Assembly: GCF_001905845.1 (NCBI RefSeq)
Contig: NZ_LIVZ01000003.1
Coordinates: 1-64,000 of the forward strand
DNA from: Streptomyces sp. TSRI0107
Lineage (GTDB): Bacteria > Actinomycetota > Actinomycetes > Streptomycetales > Streptomycetaceae
Direction of reading: 5' to 3'
DNA length: 64,000 nt
Position numbers and translations under genes: made by a program. This document shows, piece by piece, positions 43,728 through 53,446 of the stretch. How positions within the stretch are numbered: position 1 is the stretch's first letter; every line of letters starts with the position of its first letter. Below the pieces are notes generated by a model. That model worked only from the letters and a program-made list of their open reading frames with translations. It was not told the DNA's origin and made no database searches.

Positions 43728-45137
43728 TCAGCGTCCCGGCAACGTCTCCTGCAGCCAGTCGAAGACGACCTCGCAGTGCTCCTGCGGTGCCATCGGGGAG
43801 CAATGCAGCTGCGCGCCGGTGGCGGCGCTGAGCTTCACGTAGTCCTTGGGGGACGTCAGCTTGTCGAAGAACTCGCGCGGCTGCCCGGGATAGAACTGCT
43901 CGTCGTCGTAGTCCAGGACGAGGGTGGGCGTCTTGATGCGCTCCACGATGTTCGTGATGTCGAGCGACTCGACCAGCTTGGCCGGGGTGTAGAAGTCCGT
44001 GAACATCTTTCCCTGGCGGGCGGCGAGCATCGCCTGCACGGAGAACGGTTCGAACCGCTTCTTCAGCGTGGCGGCCTCGGCCGGAGACAGCTCGGGGACG
44101 ACCTCCTTGTTCCAGATGTTGTTCGTCTCCTCCTTGTCCGGGGTGAGGACCTCCCGGATCTCCGCGGGGAAACCCAGCCAGGGCTTCAGCACTCCCGGCA
44201 TCGCCGCCGTAGCGGCGATCCTGGTCTCGTAGGCCGCGGCCCGGGGCGCCAGCTCACCTCCCATGCTCAGTCCGGTCAGGGCGATACGGTCGGTGTCCAC
44301 GTCGGAACGGGCGGCCAGCCAGTCGACGAGGGGAGTCACCACCGTCTCCCAGCGCGGCGTGAAGACCACCCGGTCCAGGAAGAGCAGCTGGCCCTGGCCC
44401 GGTCCGTCGTACACGAGGGCGTTCCAGCCGCGCTCCAGGGCGGCCGACACGCCGTAGGTCCACATGTCGACGTTCTGCCCGTCGCTGCCATTGGTGAGGA
44501 TCACGGTGGGGCGTCGCCCGGCGGAGTCGTCCGGCCGGAAGAACCAGACCGGAAGCGGCGTGCTCCCGTACGGTACGTTCGCCGTCACCGGGGCCGGGTC
44601 GGACAGCTTGCAGAACGTGTCCCAGGCGCGCCGCGTGGACTTGTACAGCTGCTCCTCGTTGCCGGGGTCGTCGGAGCCGAGGACGAAGAACAGCGCCTGG
44701 CTGTAGTACTGCGAGGCACGCAGCGCACGAAAGCGTGTGGTCGCGGCGCCGGGCTTGTCACCCTCGGGCGCCTTCGACAGCCGGTCGGCCAGCTTCCCGA
44801 AGGTTTCCACATACGTCTGTGCGGAGGGCCCGGCCTTGTTGATCGCGTTCACCGCGGTGAGTACTTCGCCGACCTCAGCGGCACCCTGGCCCGACCCGCC
44901 GAGGGCGAGCAGCGCGTTGAAGTTGAGCCCCGGGTCCTTGAAGAGGGTCATCGCTCCGGGCGTGGCACCGCCCGCGGAGCCGGTGGCCGACCCTGTGGGA
45001 CTCCCGGTGGTCCCTTGCGCGGAGGTATGGCCCAGAGACGTACAGCCGGCCGCCAGCACGGACCCGGCGCCGACGACGAGGCCAGTCAGTGCCGTCCGCC
45101 GGGTGGGGTCGGCGACGTGCTTCGGTAGAGGCGTCAT
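43728..45137 (-). CDS. Tat-exported lipoprotein, alpha/beta hydrolase
   Basis: A 469-aa protein. The N-terminus has a twin Arg (RRTALTG) and a lipobox LAAGC at 28-32, so it is likely a Tat-translocated lipoprotein. The mature part is an alpha/beta hydrolase of the dienelactone/peptidase-like group: LTNGSDG oxyanion loop, Ser in GLSMGGE, Asp in LVLDYDDEQF and a His in the C-terminal LHCSPMAPQEHCEVV. Ser/Gly/Thr linker follows the lipobox. Substrate unknown. Confidence 0.87.
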   Translation of the reverse strand: MTPLPKHVADPTRRTALTGLVVGAGSVLAAGCTSLGHTSAQGTTGSPTGSATGSAGGATPGAMTLFKDPGLNFNALLALGGSGQGAAEVGEVLTAVNAINKAGPSAQTYVETFGKLADRLSKAPEGDKPGAATTRFRALRASQYYSQALFFVLGSDDPGNEEQLYKSTRRAWDTFCKLSDPAPVTANVPYGSTPLPVWFFRPDDSAGRRPTVILTNGSDGQNVDMWTYGVSAALERGWNALVYDGPGQGQLLFLDRVVFTPRWETVVTPLVDWLAARSDVDTDRIALTGLSMGGELAPRAAAYETRIAATAAMPGVLKPWLGFPAEIREVLTPDKEETNNIWNKEVVPELSPAEAATLKKRFEPFSVQAMLAARQGKMFTDFYTPAKLVESLDITNIVERIKTPTLVLDYDDEQFYPGQPREFFDKLTSPKDYVKLSAATGAQLHCSPMAPQEHCEVVFDWLQETLPGR

Positions 45138-45853
45138 ATCAGCCGACCGTAGGGTCGGTGCCCCTCGCGTCCCATTGCCCCACACCGGCGTTTCCCCCGA
45201 ACAGCCGCCTGCCCGGCCGGACGCCCGGACGGCTCTGATCAGAGCCGTCCGCAAGCGTGTACGGCAAGTCAGCCGGCCAGCACGCGCAGAGGTGCCAGTG
45301 CCCGCCCGCCGAACGGCTGACGGGCAGGTCGAGCCTGTACAGCACCAGTACGGCCGCGTCGATGACAGCCCCGTACAGCCCCCGGGCCGAGGACCTGGCG
45401 TGACGCCCAGCAGCCCTACCGCGCTCACACCGTCTCGTTCGCACCCGCCGTCGACGCCGCCATCGCCCCCTACGACTGGTGGCGCGCCGGCGCGGCATGC
45501 CGAGCCCGCTATGACGAGGCCGTCCCCCGGCCCTGCTCGCGCAGACCCGGCCGGGCGGGAAGCTCCTGCTCACCGGGAACGGCGACGGCACAGCCGAGGG
45601 ACAGTTGCTTCCGGCACAGTGTCCCGCATGTCCGCGCGCACTCACGCCGCGCCGCGCTACGGCAACCCCGCCCCCTGGGCCGCGGACCTCCGCATGCCGG
45701 GCGGGCCGCCCGGCACAGCCCCGAAAGGACCACGGCCACCACTGATAAGGCACGCTTCCAGCAACACCAGGGCGTGATCCTCCGCTTCGCCAGCGCTCTC
45801 GCGGTGCACTTCACTGCCCGTCAGGCAGGGCGCGAAGCACTGGTCAATTTCAT
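45138..45853. other. Intergenic stretch with a possible methyltransferase scrap
   Basis: No intact gene. A plus-strand frame near 45430-45600 reads IAPYDWWRAGAA and, in another frame, RPGGKLLLTGNGDGTAEGQLL, which resembles the tail of an isoaspartate-methyltransferase-like domain, but the match is too short to call. Confidence 0.35.
45226..45251. promoter_or_regulatory. Perfect 26-bp palindrome
   Basis: The 13-base half is CGGACGGCTCTGA and its exact complement follows without a spacer (centre at 45238/45239). It lies ~90 bases upstream of the lipoprotein gene start (45137), so it could be an operator for a dimeric regulator; it could also fold as a cruciform or hairpin. Confidence 0.6.
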
Positions 45854-46924
45854 TCATTTTGGCCTAGAGTCGCACGGCTTCTTGATCAGAATCAGGCTTC
45901 CGTTGCCGCCCTGCGAATACTGGAAGGTGAGCGAGGGAGTTCTGATGCTTGCGAACCCGGTCTTGGGGTCTGTGGGACCCGGTCCGGCACCGCCTCCGGC
46001 GAGGAGACGGTTCAGCTTGGTTCCCGGCTTGGTGAACACCTCGCTCTGTGCAGAACCTTGCTGTGCGACGTCGAACCGGAAGTTCAGCGCCGCGGTTCCT
46101 TTGTCGCCTTCGTGCCACAAGATTGCGGCAACTTCTCCGGTGGCGCCGAACCCAGTCGCCTTGTTCAGCGAGTAGTACGGATTATCCCTGGCTGGCACCC
46201 GCACCGTCTGCTCGCCCACTCCTGCTTCGTCAATGCGGCGATCGTGAGTGATATTCGGGACGAACTGGACCGGAATGTCTCCGGATCGAAGGCTTTCGGC
46301 GTACGGCCGGTTATCGGTGTAAAGGGCCAGGAGGTAGATGTGGAACGCGCCTGGAATGTCCAGACCGGCCGCGGCAGCGTCAGCCGGTTCCCTCACCAGG
46401 ATGCCCACGTCCTGTACCAACGTAGTTCGCCGTGACGGCGCGCCGTCGATGCTGAGATTTTCATCGCAGATGTTGACGATCGCCACCACACCGTCGTTTT
46501 CGCCCCCTACTCCGAGAGCCGAGGCGGGTACGGGGCTGTATCCCTCCGGAAGGAGCGGAATTAGTTTTTCCTTGTTGACGCTAATGGCGTTGGAGACCTC
46601 GGTCGCGAATGAAAACTGGTAGTTGTGAAGTACCTGGACACCTGGCCTGGTAGTGGGTCTGGTTGATGTCCCATCGGCATTGGGCCGACAGGTACTCGAC
46701 CCGTTCTCAGTGCCGCCGGCTGCCACTGACGAAGGTGCGGCCACCAGCAGCGCCGCCCCGCCCAGCACCACGGCGCCAAGCCGGAGCAGCCCCTGCCGGG
46801 GCACACTGCGGCGTCGGCTCCAACCGGTCCGCTTGATCGCTGCCAAGGTGGTCAGCAGCACGAGCAGCCCTGCTGCCACGCTGGGTCTCGATCCTCGCCC
46901 ACTTCTCGTCCGAAACGGATGCAT
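45854..46924 (-). CDS. Secreted or membrane-anchored protein, unknown function
   Basis: A 356-aa protein with a long basic N-terminus, a hydrophobic helix at ~14-30 and a second at ~48-68 ending VAAPSSVAAGG, which looks like a signal-peptide cleavage region. The mature part (NYQFSFATEVSNAISVNKEK, LIPLLPEGYSPVPASALGVG, HEGDKGTAALNFRFDVAQQG) resembles acetoacetate-decarboxylase-fold proteins, but this is only an impression. The signal-proximal double helix means the true start could be later (around 46797). Confidence 0.65.
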   Translation of the reverse strand: MHPFRTRSGRGSRPSVAAGLLVLLTTLAAIKRTGWSRRRSVPRQGLLRLGAVVLGGAALLVAAPSSVAAGGTENGSSTCRPNADGTSTRPTTRPGVQVLHNYQFSFATEVSNAISVNKEKLIPLLPEGYSPVPASALGVGGENDGVVAIVNICDENLSIDGAPSRRTTLVQDVGILVREPADAAAAGLDIPGAFHIYLLALYTDNRPYAESLRSGDIPVQFVPNITHDRRIDEAGVGEQTVRVPARDNPYYSLNKATGFGATGEVAAILWHEGDKGTAALNFRFDVAQQGSAQSEVFTKPGTKLNRLLAGGGAGPGPTDPKTGFASIRTPSLTFQYSQGGNGSLILIKKPCDSRPK

Positions 46925-48050
46925 GTGCCACCTCAGGGTGTCGGCGTGCGGTGCCGCTCTCGTCCCCGGCCCGCACTACATGGAGCGACTGTCGTGATCC
47001 ATTAGGTGACTGACGATGATGTGCTGCAACCGCTCAGTGACCGGGTTGCTGCAGACGACCGACCGCCGGGCTGGGCCACCCGGTGACGGCGGCTGACGCA
47101 ACCGGCCGCCGTCAATCCGGGCTTCAGTACGCCATCACCGTTGCCGACCAACCCGCCAGCGCCCTCACGGCCACTCGTCCTGAGACCTGCTCAGCGACGG
47201 CTTCGAGGAGGGCAATCTAACCAATCACTTCGACCAGACCGCAGCACCCTGGATGCCCACTGCTTCGGGCCCGTCGCTTCCTGTTCCTGGGGGCGCAGGA
47301 GCCAGAAGGCGAGGTGAGCAGGAGTGCGGTCTATCGGGGCGGTTGCACCCCGCAGGAGGGGGTCTCCCAAGGTGGTGGCTGGGTTGTCCGGGGATTCCAG
47401 GACGGTGATGTCGTTGGTGGTCGCTGGGTGGTGGCGAGGTCTTCCGGGTGGGAGTGACGGCAAAGTCGCAGGTCACAGAGCTGTGATGGCAGGTCGCGGC
47501 GCCGTTGCCACGCGTTCGGCCAACGGACGCCCGCGTTTGGCCAACGGACGCCCGCGTTTGGCAGTTGAGAGCTACACACTTCCACAGCACGTGCGGCTGG
47601 GCGCTGCGTTGTGCGCGACGCCTGGGCAGACGCGGGTGGGCCGACTCAGCACCTTGTTCGTGGAGCTTGCACGGTCGGCTATCCGGTGCGGTGGCGCTGG
47701 GCCGCATCGTCCCTTGACCATGGCGAACCCGAACTGCAGGGGGATGGCGATGGCGGTCACGGTCCAGCCGCGGGTCAGGCCGGCGTCGGCCGTGGTGTCG
47801 TAGTAGAGGATCGTCCGTACTCCGTCACTCAGTCGCCGCGCGGTTCGAACAGCCCCTGGAAGCAGTGGAAACCCGGAACAGCACGGAGGGGACCCGTCGC
47901 TCCCGAGGACGGCAGGGCCAGCGGATGTTCTCCTCGTGCGCGCATGTCCTGGCCGCCGGATACTCGATGGGGGCTGTGTGCCTCCAATCCGCAGTCCGGG
48001 TGCTGAGGGCATCGACCTTCCCGGGCCCTGACCGACGAGGAGACTGCGTC
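46925..48050. other. Long intergenic stretch with no supported gene
   Basis: Over 1.1 kb without a gene I can defend. Minus-strand frames contain protein-like pieces (TILYYDTTADAGLTRGWTVT around 47750-47810) but with no start, no family and frame breaks. A 21-bp tandem repeat is present at 47512-47553. Confidence 0.4.
47512..47553. repeat. 21-bp direct repeat, two full copies and a partial third
   Basis: GCGTTTGGCCAACGGACGCCC occurs twice in tandem (first copy with one change) and begins a third time. Non-coding as far as I can tell. Confidence 0.85.
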
Positions 48051-48599
48051 ATGCGCTCCCGAAGGAATCCGCTGACCCCTCTCGCGGCGGTGACGGCCGG
48101 CCTGCTGGCCGGGGCGGTGGGAACGGTGTGCCTGGACGCCGTCCATTACCTGAAGTACCGTCGCGCAGGGGGGAAGGACAGCCCGCTCTCCTGGGAATTC
48201 GCGCCGGTCGAGAACTGGGGGAACGCCCCTGAACCGGGGCAGGTGGCGAAGCGGGTGGTCGAGGGCTTCACCCAGCGTCGGCTTCCTGACAGTTCCGCCT
48301 GGCTCACGAGCACCGTCGCTCACTGGGCCTACGGATCAGCGGCGGGCGCGGCCTACGGCATCGTGGCCGGATCACTGCCCAGACCCTCCCCCGTGTATGG
48401 CGTGCCTTTCGGTGCCGCGGTGTTCGCCGGTGACTACGTCACCTTGCCGATCGCAGGGCTCTACAAGCCGATCTGGCAGTACGACGCCAAGGTCGTGGCC
48501 TGGGATTTCGGCGCGCACGTCGCCTACGGCACCGGTACCGCGATCACCTTCTGGCTGCTCAGCCGGCTCGGCATCGGCGCCGTCGGCCAGAGACCGTGA
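48051..48599 (+). CDS. Small membrane protein (DUF1440-like)
   Basis: A 182-aa protein. A hydrophobic N-terminal helix (LAAVTAGLLAGAVGTVCLDA) is followed by a polar stretch with YRRAGGKDSPLSWEF, then three more helices (HWAYGSAAGAAYGIVAGSL, YGVPFGAAVFAGDYVTLPIA, AHVAYGTGTAITFWLLSRLG). The form is like DUF1440 membrane proteins. GAGGAG precedes ATG 48051. Function unknown. Confidence 0.8.
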   Translation: MRSRRNPLTPLAAVTAGLLAGAVGTVCLDAVHYLKYRRAGGKDSPLSWEFAPVENWGNAPEPGQVAKRVVEGFTQRRLPDSSAWLTSTVAHWAYGSAAGAAYGIVAGSLPRPSPVYGVPFGAAVFAGDYVTLPIAGLYKPIWQYDAKVVAWDFGAHVAYGTGTAITFWLLSRLGIGAVGQRP

Positions 48600-48927
48600 G
48601 CCGCTTGCCAGCCACGGCCGGTTCCCATGCGTGGCACTGCCTCCTGCCGATGGGTGTGCGGGTTGTTTCTGGACTGCCGCCCGAGCATCCTGAGCCCACG
48701 ATCACGCCGGCCGGCGCGGAGATCCGGAAGTGCTCGGACAGGTCGGCTTGACGAGCGCCTGATCCGAATCCCCGCCCAAGCCCCCCTGGTCGTCGTCGCC
48801 CCCCCTCTCCGACGACCGGCCCCGGCGTGACCGGGCCACCGTCTACCGGATTCCCGGGCGCGGCCCGCGTCCGGCCGTGCGAATCTCGTCATGTCGGCAT
48901 TTCGTACGAGCGCAGGAAGTGTCAGCC

Positions 48928-49545
48928 ATGGACATGAAACTCGAAGTCGTGGTGGTGCCGGTGTCCGACGTCGACCGGGCCAAGAGCTTTTACACGCGAC
49001 TGGGCTGGAGGCAGGACGCGGACATCGCCCCGGACGAAACCTTCCGGGTGGTGCAGATGACGCCCCCGGGCTCGCCGGCGTCGGTCATCTTCGGCACCTC
49101 GGTCACCTCCCAGGCGCCGGGCTCCGCTCAGGGCCTCCACCTGATCGTGGACGACATCAACGCCGCCTACGATGAGCTGAAACGGCTCGGCGCCGACCCC
49201 AGCGAAGTGTTCCACGACGCCGGCGGCGTCTTCCACCACGCGGGGACAGAGGCCCGGGTGCCGGGGCCGGATCCGCAGCGCACGAGTTACGGCTCGTTCC
49301 TGTCCTTCAGCGATCCGGACGGCAACGGCTGGCTCCTGCAGGAGGTCACCACCCGGCTCCCGGGACGCCTCGATCCCGCGACCACGACGTTCGCCACGGC
49401 CGAGGACTTGGCGAGCGCGCTGCGCCGCGCCGCGGCCGCGCACGGCGAGCACGAGGAGCGCATCGGTGCGGAGGACCCGAACTGGCCGGACTGGTACGCC
49501 CAATACATGGTGCGTGAGCAGGCGGGGACCGAACTGCCGACGTGA
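48928..49545 (+). CDS. VOC-family (glyoxalase-like) protein
   Basis: A 205-aa protein with a vicinal-oxygen-chelate domain in residues 3-145: LEVVVVPVSDVDRAKSFYTR, then GLHLIVDDINAAYDELKRLG and FLSFSDPDGNGWLLQEV. The C-terminal ~60 residues (AEDLASALRRAAAAHGEHEE, DWYAQYMVREQAG) are helical and typical of one actinomycete subgroup. AGGAAG precedes ATG 48928. Substrate unknown. Confidence 0.9.
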   Translation: MDMKLEVVVVPVSDVDRAKSFYTRLGWRQDADIAPDETFRVVQMTPPGSPASVIFGTSVTSQAPGSAQGLHLIVDDINAAYDELKRLGADPSEVFHDAGGVFHHAGTEARVPGPDPQRTSYGSFLSFSDPDGNGWLLQEVTTRLPGRLDPATTTFATAEDLASALRRAAAAHGEHEERIGAEDPNWPDWYAQYMVREQAGTELPT

Positions 49546-50016
49546 CCCCATCACCCCCCCGACCTGTTCACGGTCGAACCACGCGGGGTGACCACTCGCC
49601 TGTTCGGTGAGAACTCCGCGCGGGGAGTCCTCGACTACGTGGCTCAGGTCGGCGGCAACAAGGAGACCAGCGAGCCCGCCCTGCGCGCCCGGTGTATCCC
49701 GTGGCCCGCGGAGATAACCCTGAACGTTCGATGTCTCGCCTCTGATTCCGCGTGTGGTCGCACACGTGCGGGCCAGAACCCTGCTGGTGCGCGGTACTGG
49801 GAGCAGGTGCATTCTAAAGAGGTGAGCGTTCCGGTCAGTGTCAGTGTCAGTGTCAGTGTCAGTGAGCCTGCCGAGCAGCCCTCACGAGGCCCAGGCACGG
49901 GCCCTCGGCAGGGGCCGGATCTGCGAACCAGCGTCGGCGAAGCGAGCAGGGCACCTGCGAGATGCGTACCGAGGGCCGCCGACGGACAACGGTGATCTCG
50001 CACCAGGGAGTAGGTC
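49546..50016. other. Intergenic stretch with a short degenerate frame
   Basis: A frame from ~49570 reads VEPRGVTTRLFGENSARGVL and could be the scrap of a gene, but no family is recognised. A GTCAGT array lies at 49834-49863. Confidence 0.4.
49834..49863. repeat. GTCAGT hexanucleotide array
   Basis: Five perfect tandem copies of GTCAGT, in no supported gene, about 150 bases upstream of the SRPBCC gene. Confidence 0.95.
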
Positions 50017-50439
50017 ATGCCATCCCTACACTTCCACGTGAACTCCTCGATGAGCCCGGAGGAGGTGATGGGCGTGCTGACTAACTTCAGCCCCTCCCGT
50101 GTCGAGGAGTGGCCCTCCATCGATGCCGAGCACTTCCAGGTCCACGAGCGGGGCGACACCTGGGCCGAGGTGACGGAGGGGAACGAAAAGTCATGGGAGC
50201 GCGCACGCTATGAATGGGATCCTTCGGCGAACCGGGTCACCGTCACCACTCGGGACTCGGTGCCCTTCGGCTCGGGAGGCTGGCAGTTCCAGATGACTCC
50301 CACGCATAACGGCACCCGGGTCGACGTCAGACTGGAACGGCACCCCACCTCGTTCAAGTCAAAGATGATGTCCTCGATCATTCCCTTCGCCGCTCCGGTA
50401 TTCCGTAAGTCCTTCAAGGAACCCCTGCACCTCACGTAG
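50017..50439 (+). CDS. SRPBCC (START-like) family protein
   Basis: A 140-aa protein with the helix-grip layout of polyketide-cyclase/START-like proteins: an N-terminal strand-helix (HFHVNSSMSPEEVMGVLTNF), central strands (TWAEVTEGNEKSWERARYEW, NRVTVTTRDSVPFGSGGWQF) and a C-terminal helix. No catalytic residues can be named. GGGAG stands 8 bases before ATG 50017. Confidence 0.8.
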   Translation: MPSLHFHVNSSMSPEEVMGVLTNFSPSRVEEWPSIDAEHFQVHERGDTWAEVTEGNEKSWERARYEWDPSANRVTVTTRDSVPFGSGGWQFQMTPTHNGTRVDVRLERHPTSFKSKMMSSIIPFAAPVFRKSFKEPLHLT

Positions 50440-51220
50440 AGGCCCGGCTCAAGGCGCAGTCCCTCTCGTAGGTTGCCACCCCCTCTACACCGATGGCTGG
50501 CCAGCGCCAAGCCGCCGACCGGTAATCGCCCCACGGGTCTAGCCACCCGTCGGCAGCGCGGCCGCCTCCTGGCGCAGTTCCCCGGCCGTGGTCCGGCTGA
50601 CGCCCAGGTCCGCCTCAATATCCGTCAGACAGACGACATGACTCGGTCCCTCAGCCACCAGGGCGTCAACGTCCGCTTCGCAAAGACATCCTCGATGACT
50701 TGGCTGACCGTCGACAATCCGCAAGCCCGCCCGCTGCCACGTGATTCCGCGCGACCTCCAGAAAGACCCGGTCCCGGCATGTGCGGCAGCGAGGACCGCC
50801 ACGCCTGGAACAAAGTCTCTGCTGTCGTTCTGTTGGGGTTGCGCCGCGCTCCCGAGACCCGTCGCCAGGCTGCAGCCGCTCACGATGCCTGCCTGGCCTA
50901 CTTCGGCCCGGACCACCGCTGCACCGTCGAAGCCCGGACGCGGCTTGAGCAGATCGACGGCATTCGGCCGTCAGCGCAGCGCCCCTGCTCGGGGCGATTC
51001 GCAGGCGCGCTGGCAGCGAGCTCATCCAACTCGCGCAGCGCGCCGGGCCAAGGGGTCCTCTCGTTCGGTGACGTGGCTACGGACACGATCGCGGCCGGCA
51101 TTTCCCGGTCACTGTGCCCACGTCGGCCACCGCCTGCGGACGAGCCGGCGCCTGCGGCACCACCACGTCGTTGCAGGCGAGCCGGTCTCGTCCTCGGCGC
51201 GGCGTTGGCCGGCACGGGGC
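50440..51220. other. Degenerate stretch, no intact gene
   Basis: A plus-strand piece near 50840-50965 reads HDACLAYFGPDHRCTVEART and resembles the TPR-like tails of Streptomyces regulators. A minus-strand piece reads LTDIEADLGVSRTTAGELRQ, helix-turn-helix-like. Neither has a start or enough length to call. Confidence 0.35.
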
Positions 51221-52180
51221 TCATTGCTGCGCTTGCTCTGGTGCCGGGCGGCCCTGTTCGTTCAGCTTCCCGAAGGGGACGTGCACGCTGGGTGTACTGC
51301 GGGCGGTGCCGGTCAGGTGGCCGACCTGGTCGTCGAAGAAGATGTGGGGCCTGAGGACCTCGATGATCGTGCTCTTGTCTATCCCGCCGAGGAAGAAGGC
51401 GTCGTTGACGGTCACGCCCCAGTTCTTCAGGCTCCGCACCGGGCGTTCGTGAGCGGGGGCGTTGCGGGCGGTGACGAGGGAGACGTGGACGCGGATCTTG
51501 TAGTCCGGGTCCGTGGCCCGCTGTTCTTCTTCGCGTTGCTGGAGCCGGTTGATGCCGGCGAGGAAGTCCCGTAGTGGTCCCGGGTCGTGCGGGGTGGCGG
51601 CGTTCGTCGTCTCGTGGGAGAGGAAGCCCTTGATGCCGTCGCTCTGGTAGATCCGCTCCGAGGCGTCGTCGGCGAGGACCCCGTCGAAGTCGAAGGCGAT
51701 CCGCAGGTCCCGGTCATCGTCCTCGTCGGCCGCGGCAGGGCCGAGGACGCGGCCGGCGGGCAGCCCGAGGGCGACGGCCTCACGGACATCGGTCTCGTTC
51801 GCGGACAGGAACAGGGACATGTTCAAAGCGGGCATGAAGCGGTACGGCGAGCGGCCCTGCATGAAGATGGCCCGGCTGATCGACAGGCCGTGGGCCTGGA
51901 TGGACCGCATGACCCGCAGCCCGGTGTCAGGATCGTTGCGGGACAGGACGATGACCTCGACCAGAGGGTCGTCCGGTGAGAGGTCGTTCAGGGACAGCAG
52001 TCTGCGGATGAAGGGGAAGGCGATGCCTTTGTCCAGCGTGTCGTCCAGGTGCTCCTCCTGGTAGGCGCGGTAGGCCTCCTCCCCCTGATCACGGAAGACG
52101 GCATCCGCCTCCGCCAGGTCGAACAGTGCGCTGGAGGCGATTCCGACGACCAGACGGTTGCTGAGTTCATAGACGGCCAC
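51221..52180 (-). CDS. Cytosolic 5'-nucleotidase (NT5C1-like, HAD fold)
   Basis: A 319-aa protein of the 5-nucleotidase family that dephosphorylates nucleoside monophosphates. The HAD motif DFDGV is at 164-168 in IAFDFDGVLADDASERIY; LVVGIASSALFDL opens the protein and IFFDDQVGHL closes it. GTG 52180 has GAGGGGGG upstream; an ATG at 52207 is possible but without a binding site. The members of the family in bacteria are of this length. Downstream of the chitinase but separated from it by a strong hairpin. Confidence 0.87.
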   Translation of the reverse strand: MAVYELSNRLVVGIASSALFDLAEADAVFRDQGEEAYRAYQEEHLDDTLDKGIAFPFIRRLLSLNDLSPDDPLVEVIVLSRNDPDTGLRVMRSIQAHGLSISRAIFMQGRSPYRFMPALNMSLFLSANETDVREAVALGLPAGRVLGPAAADEDDDRDLRIAFDFDGVLADDASERIYQSDGIKGFLSHETTNAATPHDPGPLRDFLAGINRLQQREEEQRATDPDYKIRVHVSLVTARNAPAHERPVRSLKNWGVTVNDAFFLGGIDKSTIIEVLRPHIFFDDQVGHLTGTARSTPSVHVPFGKLNEQGRPAPEQAQQ

Positions 52181-52286
52181 GGCGTGCCCCCCCTCACATC
52201 CATGCACTCACCGGTTTCAACCATGGTAAGTCGCCGCGCACGTCCATCCGTCCGGCCGGCGGCCATCCGCGCAGGGGCTGAGTAGT

Positions 52287-52327
52287 CCGCCGCCCCCTGC
52301 TCCGGGTGCCGGAACAGGGGGCGGCGG
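52287..52327 (-). terminator. Strong stem-loop after the chitinase gene
   Basis: CCGCCGCCCCCTG pairs perfectly with CAGGGGGCGGCGG and an inner TCCGG/CCGGA stem closes on a GTG loop, so about 18 base pairs in all. It lies 58 bases after the chitinase stop codon and upstream of the nucleotidase. No T-tract, as usual in Streptomyces. Confidence 0.75.
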
Positions 52328-52385
52328 CCAGCCACTACGGCGCGGGAATGGCGTTCCGGCGCGTCCCTGGCCTAGGCCCCCGCCG

Positions 52386-53276
52386 TCAGCAGTAGAGGTT
52401 GCCGCCAGGTGACGTTGCGAGGATCTGGGTGAACCGCTGGTAGTTGTTCACGCGGCTCTGCACCTGCGCCGGGTTCTTGCCGTCGCACTCCAGGGAGCCG
52501 TTGATGCTGCGGATCGTCTGGCCGAAACCGGCGCCGTTCACCATGGCGTTGTGCGGGGTCATGCTGCCGGGGCCGGTCTGGGTGTTCCAGTACCACAGGG
52601 CCGTCTTCCAGGCGACGGCCGAGTCGTTCTGCACCAGCCAAGGGTTGTTCAGCAGGTCGATGCCGAGCGCGTCGCCCGCGGCCTTGTAGTTGAAGTTCCA
52701 GCTCAGCTGGATCGGACCGCGTCCGTAGTAGGCGGCCTGGCCGGCCGGACAGCCGTAGGGCTGGCTCCAGTCGCAGTAGTGCGGGTAGTTGGCGGTGTTC
52801 TGCTCCACCACGTGCACCAGACCGCCGGTCTCGTGGCTGACGTTCGCGAGGAAGGCCGCGGCCTCCTGCTTCTTCACCGTGTCGCTGCCGGTGTTGGCGA
52901 AGCCGGGGTAGGCGCTCAGAGCCGCGGTGAGGCCGCTGTAGCTGTAGAAGGAGTTCCGGTTGGGGAACATCTGGTTGAACTGTGCCTCCGTCACGACGAA
53001 GCGTCCGTTGGGCGTGCCCGGGCCGCTGTCGCAGGCGTACGGCTCCCAGTACCACGTGCTGATGACCGGGTCGTAGCCGGGGTTGGCGTGCTCGGCGATG
53101 TAGGCCTTGCCGTCGGTGTAGCGGACGATGTCGCCGGCGTTGTACGACTTGCCGGCCACCCAGTTGGGGTAGCTGGAGCACGCCGCGGCAGCGGCGTCGG
53201 CGGCCGGGAGCAGCACCGGGGCCGTGCCGGCGAGGGTGAGAGCGGCCAGGACGGCGGAGAGGCGACGTCTCGACAC
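52386..53276 (-). CDS. Secreted GH19 chitinase with CBM5/12
   Basis: A 296-aa exported enzyme. GTG 53276 follows AAAGGAG. Signal peptide about 1-33 (SRRRLSAVLAALTLAGTAPV, cleavage after ADAAAAA); chitin-binding CBM5/12 about 34-82 (WVAGKSYNAGDIVRYTDGKA); GH19 domain about 92-296. The first catalytic Glu is in SHETGG and the substrate motif YYGRGPIQLSWNFNY is intact. It cuts chitin in the medium. A DasR-like operator lies upstream. Confidence 0.95.
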   Translation of the reverse strand: MSRRRLSAVLAALTLAGTAPVLLPAADAAAAACSSYPNWVAGKSYNAGDIVRYTDGKAYIAEHANPGYDPVISTWYWEPYACDSGPGTPNGRFVVTEAQFNQMFPNRNSFYSYSGLTAALSAYPGFANTGSDTVKKQEAAAFLANVSHETGGLVHVVEQNTANYPHYCDWSQPYGCPAGQAAYYGRGPIQLSWNFNYKAAGDALGIDLLNNPWLVQNDSAVAWKTALWYWNTQTGPGSMTPHNAMVNGAGFGQTIRSINGSLECDGKNPAQVQSRVNNYQRFTQILATSPGGNLYC

Positions 53277-53416
53277 GGGGATCAACTCCTTTGTGCAGCA
53301 CGGCCGTCCGTTCCCTTCGGCGGGGCGCAAGTGGAGCCCGCACCGCACGTACCGGTGGGCCGGATACGGGGTGGGGACGGCCGTGGTGGGGGGTGTGGAG
53401 GCACACTCAACCGCGT

Positions 53417-53446
53417 TGGTCTGTACCAGTCAAGGGTGTAGACCAG
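53417..53446 (-). promoter_or_regulatory. DasR-type operator (dre) upstream of the chitinase
   Basis: TTGGTCTGTACCAGT at 53416-53430 matches the DasR site consensus (A-C-T-GGTCTAGACCA-C-T) at most positions; a second, partial site GGTGTAGACCAGT follows at 53435. In Streptomyces DasR represses chitin genes until glucosamine phosphates appear. The site is about 140 bases before the chitinase start codon. Confidence 0.7.
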
